From NCBI GenBank assembly GCA_035291605.1, contig DATDRS010000480.1, positions 1-11,384 of the forward strand: a stretch of DNA of 11,384 nucleotides, in the 5' to 3' direction. The notes below the pieces were generated by a model. The model was not told where the DNA came from. It searched no databases and worked only from the letters and a program-made list of their open reading frames with translations. Below, one piece after another: positions 7,512-11,384 of the stretch. Position 1 is the first letter of the stretch, and the number at the start of each line of letters is the position of its first letter. Both the position numbers and the translations under genes were made by a program. This stretch comes from DATDRS01 sp035291605 (GTDB lineage: Bacteria > Chloroflexota > Anaerolineae > Anaerolineales > UBA6663).

Positions 7512-7523
7512 GGTGTTCCGATA

Positions 7524-9926
7524 TCAATGCGATACGTGGATGGCACCCAACAGCAGTCTGTCGTCGGGTAGGCGCTGACCATTCAGCGTGACGGGTAATC
7601 GCTCCAGCGTCTCCCAACGGTACAGACCGACGAAGACCTGATAATCGCCGGGTGGAGCTTGAATGATCCGCCGCTCCACGATGATTTCGCCCAGGCTCCA
7701 GATCGAAGTCGGGTATTGGCCATCGAGCGGCTGACTGTCAGACTGCGCCACGATGTTTCCAGCGGCGTCTACGACATGGACGAACACAGTGTAATCCGCC
7801 TCAGGCGTGGCGCGCGCCTGCCAGTATAGAGCAGCTTGCAGACCTCCGGGCGCGGCCTCCAGAGTATAACCCGACAGACGGATTGCGTTCCCCAAATGCG
7901 CGTCGAGCGTGTGGGCTGGGGTGGAGGGGTCAGGCGCGAGGGGGATCTTGAACGTAGCCACCGTCGCCGCGTCTTCGCCAGTCACGGTTGGTACACGCGT
8001 CTGGTGAATCAAGTCGAAGACGCCCGTGATGAGCTGATAGGCCCCGGCGGGCGTGTCGGCAGGGATGGCGAAGCGGTAGCTCAATGGGATCACTTCTCCC
8101 GGTCGCCAGGCGTGCGCCCGATAGACCCCATGTAGCGGCCAGTCGTGAATCCCGGCCACGATCCCGCCGTTGCGGTCGAGAATCTGAGTGAAGATCTGAA
8201 TGTCGTCCGGCAGTGGATATCGAGGCTGCCAGTAGAGGGTAATCGTTATGGGCTGGCCGGGCAAAAGGTCGGTGGTGTAGTATCCCGCCAGGTCGAGGCC
8301 ATTTTGAAAAGAGGCCGAGGTCGGTTTGATTTGAGGCTGGCGGCCTGCCCAGCGCGCCGGAAAAGCGTAGGCAGCCACAACCCCATTCCTGGCGAAGATG
8401 GGATATGGATTGCCCGCTGGTTCAATGCTGGCCGGGAGTGGCGGCAGGAAATAGGCCACGCCATTTTTGAGGAGTACCCATTCGTCAGGAAGATAGCCAG
8501 CCGGGGGGCCTTCAAAGGTGGCTCGGTTCGGAGCAGCAGCGGAAACCACACTCACGCTCTCGCCAAGCGTGAGCGGCGGCTTCAGGCCGCCAGCGCGTTC
8601 AGGAAAATAGTTGGCCAGCAAAAAAGACAGCGAAGCGCGCTGATACTCGCTGGAGGGGAGGAGGACGCCTGAGTCGCGGTGGGCGGCGATGTAGTCGGCC
8701 TCGGCGATTTCAATGAGCGGCGTCTGCCATTCATAGCCCGGGACTGCATTGATGCGCGGCACGACCCGATAGGTGAAATCCCATTGGTTTTCTGCTCCAG
8801 CAAGCAGCACAGCGACTAGCACCGACGAACCAGCCCATGCCGGGAGGTGTGGCCGCGTCTCCAGCCATTGCCAGACTGTGGCGCAGCCCATGCCTGCCAG
8901 CATGAAGATGAAAGGCACCGCGCCAGTCAGCCGGTTGGCCGAGGGAAACAAGCTTTCAAATGTCAGGAGGTCGGGGACGAGCATCACTGCGGCGATGCTC
9001 GCCACAAATATCTGCGAGGCGCGTCGGGAGCGGAACATGGCCGCCGCCGCGAGGAGCAACCCCACAGAGAGGACCGGGTTGAGCATGGGGCGGCGCAAAT
9101 AGGGGATATGGGGGACTTCCCAGTACACGCCCAGGGTCATGAGCTGATTGATCAGCTTGATCCCCAAAACTACCCTGAGGTCGAACTGGTTAGGGACCTG
9201 CGAGGCGCGCGCAAAAAAAGTATATGGCGCGCTTAAGAAGAGCAGCCACTGCGGCAGCGTCAGGACGATGAAAGTCAAGACCATCAGCGCAAGCCCGCGT
9301 CCGTGGGTGAGGGCTTGCCGCTTCGGCCACAGTGCGAGGAACAGCGCGACGCTCAGCGCCAGCGGGAAAACGCGAGCGACGATATAAGAATACTGACTCA
9401 GGCCGAGCAGCACGCCTGCCAGCCCAAAATCACTCCAACGTCCCTGGCGCAGGCCACGCCAGCAGGCGGCAACCACCATCAACTCCATCACCGGCAAGAG
9501 AGCAGTTTCATCTCCCAGGGTGTAGTACACGTTGAAAAAAGGGGAGAGGGCGAGGCCCAGCATGGCGATCACCCCGGCCCGCCGGGCAAAGCGCCAGCCT
9601 TGATCGGCGAAGACCTCGCGGCTGGCAAGATAAATGGCTGGGAATGCCAGGGCGCTGGCGAAAGCCGTGAGTCCCTGCAACGCCGCTTCGGTGAAGCCGA
9701 ACACCACGAAGGTCGGCGCCTGCAGATAGACGAGGAGCGGATTGGGGGCAAACATGCTGTAAATGTAAAAAGGCCAGACACCTCGGCGCAGGAAGTCCAG
9801 GGCGTACAGCGCCACGCGCGGGGCGTCGCCGCTCAGGTGAGTGGGCGCGGCCAGGCTGCGTGCGAAGTGCACGATCAGGCTGAACAGCAGCCAAACCCAT
9901 CTCCGCGATTGGGGACGGCAGAGCAT
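7524..9926 (-). CDS. GT-C type membrane protein with two tandem C-terminal beta-sandwich modules
   Basis: Counting from the ATG at 9926 (800 aa): a membrane helix at about 10-26 precedes LSGDAPR, whose GD at 33-34 gives Asp34 as the likely catalytic acid of the first external loop. About ten hydrophobic segments run to near residue 378, as in GT39/ArnT-like enzymes using polyprenyl-phosphate sugars. An external domain spans about 380-536. Two copies of the module seen once in the 2901-4790 protein follow: copy one at about 539-646 (LAGYY, ITLYW, PADTPAGAYQL) and copy two at about 677-778 (LSGYTL, AALYW, YTVFVHV, YPTSIW, PPGDYQVFVGLY). Other in-frame starts are ATG at 9989 and TTG at 10028, but these overlap the hydrolase and translate repeat sequence, so 9926, 16 bases after the hydrolase stop, is preferred despite no clear Shine-Dalgarno. 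It lacks the DE pair of the other GT-C protein. Confidence 0.84.
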   Translation of the reverse strand: MLCRPQSRRWVWLLFSLIVHFARSLAAPTHLSGDAPRVALYALDFLRRGVWPFYIYSMFAPNPLLVYLQAPTFVVFGFTEAALQGLTAFASALAFPAIYLASREVFADQGWRFARRAGVIAMLGLALSPFFNVYYTLGDETALLPVMELMVVAACWRGLRQGRWSDFGLAGVLLGLSQYSYIVARVFPLALSVALFLALWPKRQALTHGRGLALMVLTFIVLTLPQWLLFLSAPYTFFARASQVPNQFDLRVVLGIKLINQLMTLGVYWEVPHIPYLRRPMLNPVLSVGLLLAAAAMFRSRRASQIFVASIAAVMLVPDLLTFESLFPSANRLTGAVPFIFMLAGMGCATVWQWLETRPHLPAWAGSSVLVAVLLAGAENQWDFTYRVVPRINAVPGYEWQTPLIEIAEADYIAAHRDSGVLLPSSEYQRASLSFLLANYFPERAGGLKPPLTLGESVSVVSAAAPNRATFEGPPAGYLPDEWVLLKNGVAYFLPPLPASIEPAGNPYPIFARNGVVAAYAFPARWAGRQPQIKPTSASFQNGLDLAGYYTTDLLPGQPITITLYWQPRYPLPDDIQIFTQILDRNGGIVAGIHDWPLHGVYRAHAWRPGEVIPLSYRFAIPADTPAGAYQLITGVFDLIHQTRVPTVTGEDAATVATFKIPLAPDPSTPAHTLDAHLGNAIRLSGYTLEAAPGGLQAALYWQARATPEADYTVFVHVVDAAGNIVAQSDSQPLDGQYPTSIWSLGEIIVERRIIQAPPGDYQVFVGLYRWETLERLPVTLNGQRLPDDRLLLGAIHVSH

Positions 9927-9942
9927 GTTGGGCAGAGAAGGT

Positions 9943-10869
9943 CTAGCGAGTCCGGGGCGTCGATTGTTGATTTCTGATTGGCGGCTCATCTCGGTCAACA
10001 ATCGGCGCGCTTCGCGCAAAGTCCGCAATGACTTTGGTCAATTCAGCCGGACGGTACAGGGGGATGTCGTGCACAGTGTCTTCGAACCAAAGGGTCTTCA
10101 CAAGTGGCGAGGCCTGTTCGGCGCGGGCGACACCTTCGCGTTTTCGGGCGAGGAATTGTTCGGCGTTTTCGTCGTGCGGGGGCGGGGGGATCGCCGGGCA
10201 CAGCAAGGCCGGGCAGCGCAGGCGCACGTACAAGTCGGAAGTTTTTTGCTCGTAAATGGCGTGGACAATCTGCATGTGATGGGGAATGGGCAAACGCCGC
10301 CGGACTGTATCGTCTTCGGCGATGAGGAAATTGGCGAGGATGATGCGCGCGGTTTCGTCTGAATAGAGATCGCCCAACCAGCCCTGGAGTTTTTCCAAAA
10401 ACTCGTCGCGCGGCATCCCATCGAGGTCGGGCGGCCTCAGCATCCGCTCCGCTTTTTCCCACGTCATGCCCGGCGCCGAGCTCATCTCGGAGAACCCGCC
10501 ATCCACGAGCACAATCCCGGCTGGCTCGGACGGACGCGCCACGGCATATTGCAGCACAGTGCTCGCGCCCCAACTGTGCCCGACGAGGATGGGTTTCTGC
10601 AGATCGAGTGTTTCGACGAAGGCGTGCAGGTCACGGACGATGGTGGGAAAGTCATAGCCGTCGTCGGCGCGGTCGGTGAGGCCGTGGCTGCGCTGATCGA
10701 GCGCGAGAACACGAAAGCCTGCGGCAGCCAGCCCCGGCGCAACGTAGTCCCAGATGTGCGCATTGGACGACAGGCCGTGCAAGAGTACCAGGGGCCGGCC
10801 CTCGCCGCCCCAATTGAGATAGTGGAAGCGGAGGTTATTGAGGAAAAGGTAGGAGTCAGTCGGCGACAT
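9943..10869 (-). CDS. Alpha/beta hydrolase
   Basis: A 308-aa soluble serine hydrolase of the alpha/beta fold; the substrate is not predictable. It shows VLLHGLSSNAHIWD with the oxyanion HG at 31-32, LALDQRSHGLTD (55-66), the nucleophile elbow GHSWG at 97-101 (Ser99), IVLVDGG (119-125) and a C-terminal HDIPLYRP with the likely catalytic His268. The usual acid after the sixth strand is less clear: the segment reads CPAIPPPPHDEN, making Asp233 a candidate. A helical cap lies between about 130 and 215. The normal fold should end near residue 288; the last 19 or so residues (IVDRDEPPIRNQQ...) are encoded by heptad repeat DNA and are probably an acquired tail. The ATG at 10869 lies at the edge of another copy of the repeat, with no Shine-Dalgarno, and is 68 bases after gatB. 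Confidence 0.88.
   Translation of the reverse strand: MSPTDSYLFLNNLRFHYLNWGGEGRPLVLLHGLSSNAHIWDYVAPGLAAAGFRVLALDQRSHGLTDRADDGYDFPTIVRDLHAFVETLDLQKPILVGHSWGASTVLQYAVARPSEPAGIVLVDGGFSEMSSAPGMTWEKAERMLRPPDLDGMPRDEFLEKLQGWLGDLYSDETARIILANFLIAEDDTVRRRLPIPHHMQIVHAIYEQKTSDLYVRLRCPALLCPAIPPPPHDENAEQFLARKREGVARAEQASPLVKTLWFEDTVHDIPLYRPAELTKVIADFARSAPIVDRDEPPIRNQQSTPRTR
9961..10004. repeat. Heptad repeat with perfect 10-bp inverted ends at the hydrolase/GT-C junction
   Basis: CGATTGTTGA (9961-9970) and TCAACAATCG (9995-10004) are perfect reverse complements with 24 bases between them. The left side is built of heptads CGATTGT, TGATTTC and TGATTGG; the right side of TCGGTCA and ACAATCG, in phase. It encodes the last residues of the hydrolase and overlaps the upstream start choice (ATG 9989) of the GT-C gene. 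Confidence 0.75.
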
Positions 10870-10940
10870 TGTTGATTTCTGATTGTTGATCGTTGATTGA
10901 GGGCGCTAATCAGAAGTCAGCAATCACCAATCAAAAATCA
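10868..10940. repeat. Opposed heptad arrays filling the gatB/hydrolase spacer
   Basis: Plus-strand heptads of the form TGATTNN lie in phase at 10873-10900 (TGATTTC, TGATTGT, TGATCGT, TGATTGA). After five bases, reverse-complement heptads NNAATCA lie in phase at 10906-10940 (CTAATCA, GAAGTCA, GCAATCA, CCAATCA, AAAATCA). The two arms pair imperfectly, with a perfect 8-bp part: TTCTGATT (10877-10884) with AATCAGAA (10908-10915). The last heptad contains the TGA stop of gatB. Bases 10868-10885 are identical to 9963-9980. Confidence 0.8.
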
Positions 10941-11384
10941 CTTGAGCAACTCGACCAGTATTTTCTCCGCCAATGGCGCGTTGGCCTTGCCCCGGCTCTT
11001 CCGCATCACCTGCCCGACGAACCACTTGAGCAGGGTGGGTTTGGCCGTGTACTGCGCGACCTGCTCGGGGTTCTCGGCGATGACCTGTTGCGCGAGGGCG
11101 CGGAGGGCATCGTCGCCGGAGATTTGCGCCAGCCCCTCGGCCTCGACCATGGCCCTGGGCGATTGGCCGGTTTCGATGACTTTCGGGATCAGGCCGACGC
11201 CGGTCTGCCGGGTGATGGTCTTGTGCTCGACCAATCGGATGAGCTCCGCGAGGTGCGCGGGGGTGAGGGTCAGATCGGCGGCGGCGAGGCCCTTCTCGTT
11301 GATCAGGCGCAGGACTTCGTTCTGCACCCAGTTCGACACCGTCTTTGGCTCGCCGCCGAACAGCCTGACCGTCTCCTCGTAATA
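10938..11384 (-). CDS. gatB: Aspartyl/glutamyl-tRNA(Asn/Gln) amidotransferase subunit B, C-terminal part (5' end outside window)
   Basis: The open frame enters from the right edge and gives 148 residues to a TGA at 10938-10940. It begins YYEETVRLFGGEPKTVSNWV, matching the end of the GatB helical region, where the subunit reads as a Tyr/Phe-Glu block followed by K..aNWV. The rest (LTPAHLAELIRLVEHKTITRQTG, ALAQQVIAENPEQVAQY, LLKWFVGQVMRKSRGKANAP) is the YqeY-like tRNA-binding tail of GatB, ending normally at ILVELLK. GatCAB converts Glu-tRNA(Gln) or Asp-tRNA(Asn) to the amidated form in the cytosol. The catalytic core of GatB is outside the window. It is a housekeeping gene; its place upstream of the hydrolase probably reflects position only, as the repeat-filled spacer separates them. 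Confidence 0.93.
   Translation of the reverse strand, partial: YYEETVRLFGGEPKTVSNWVQNEVLRLINEKGLAAADLTLTPAHLAELIRLVEHKTITRQTGVGLIPKVIETGQSPRAMVEAEGLAQISGDDALRALAQQVIAENPEQVAQYTAKPTLLKWFVGQVMRKSRGKANAPLAEKILVELLK

Noticed and set aside
9926..10028. Longer N-terminus of the GT-C protein (TTG 10028 or ATG 9989)
   Set aside because: The added residues are Arg/Asn-rich translations of repeat DNA, overlap the hydrolase gene and precede a normal first helix, so they are unlikely to be part of the protein.
10897..11382. A 161-codon plus-strand open frame near the right edge
   Set aside because: It is antisense to the conserved C-terminus of gatB and has no motif of its own.

Overview
The window is GC-rich and densely coded. 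Several traits point to Chloroflexota, probably an Anaerolineae-like lineage: a membrane-tethered phosphoesterase with a long Thr-Pro linker, adjacent genes for very large GT-C type membrane proteins carrying an extracytoplasmic beta-sandwich module typical of that phylum, non-ATG starts, and short heptanucleotide repeat arrays between genes. This assignment comes from protein style only; no rRNA or other phylogenetic marker is present apart from the end of gatB.

Layout. Bases 1-1006 (minus) hold the 5' part of a calcineurin-like metallophosphoesterase with an N-terminal membrane anchor and a TPT-repeat stalk; its 3' end lies outside the window. A 226-base divergent intergenic region separates it from a plus-strand gene (1233-2768) that fuses a GtrA-type four-helix membrane domain to an HPr-kinase-like P-loop domain and ends in a clear intrinsic terminator (2807-2831). 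Convergent to it is a tightly packed minus-strand cluster, read from right to left: the 3' end of gatB (edge to 10938), an alpha/beta hydrolase (10869-9943), a GT-C protein with two C-terminal beta-sandwich modules (9926-7524), a YfhO-like membrane protein (7511-5232), a small GNAT acetyltransferase (5235-4792, ATGA overlap) and a second GT-C/GT39 protein with one beta-sandwich module (4790-2901).

How the genes may work together. Two GT-C enzymes, a YfhO-family protein and a GtrA-domain protein all belong to families that handle polyprenyl-phosphate-linked sugars at the outer face of the membrane. The simplest reading is a module that decorates cell-surface glycans or proteins: the GtrA domain would help present lipid-linked sugar and the GT-C proteins would transfer it. 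The kinase-like domain fused to GtrA, the hydrolase and the GNAT enzyme have no assigned place in this scheme. The function is inferred from families and context; no substrate can be read from the sequence.

The least expected DNA feature is a set of short repeat arrays at three junctions of the minus-strand cluster. Heptads of the form TGATTNN and their reverse complement NNAATCA lie on both sides of the hydrolase, where they supply part of its C-terminus and the stop codon of gatB. A GTGACNNG-type array lies at the start of the YfhO-like gene.
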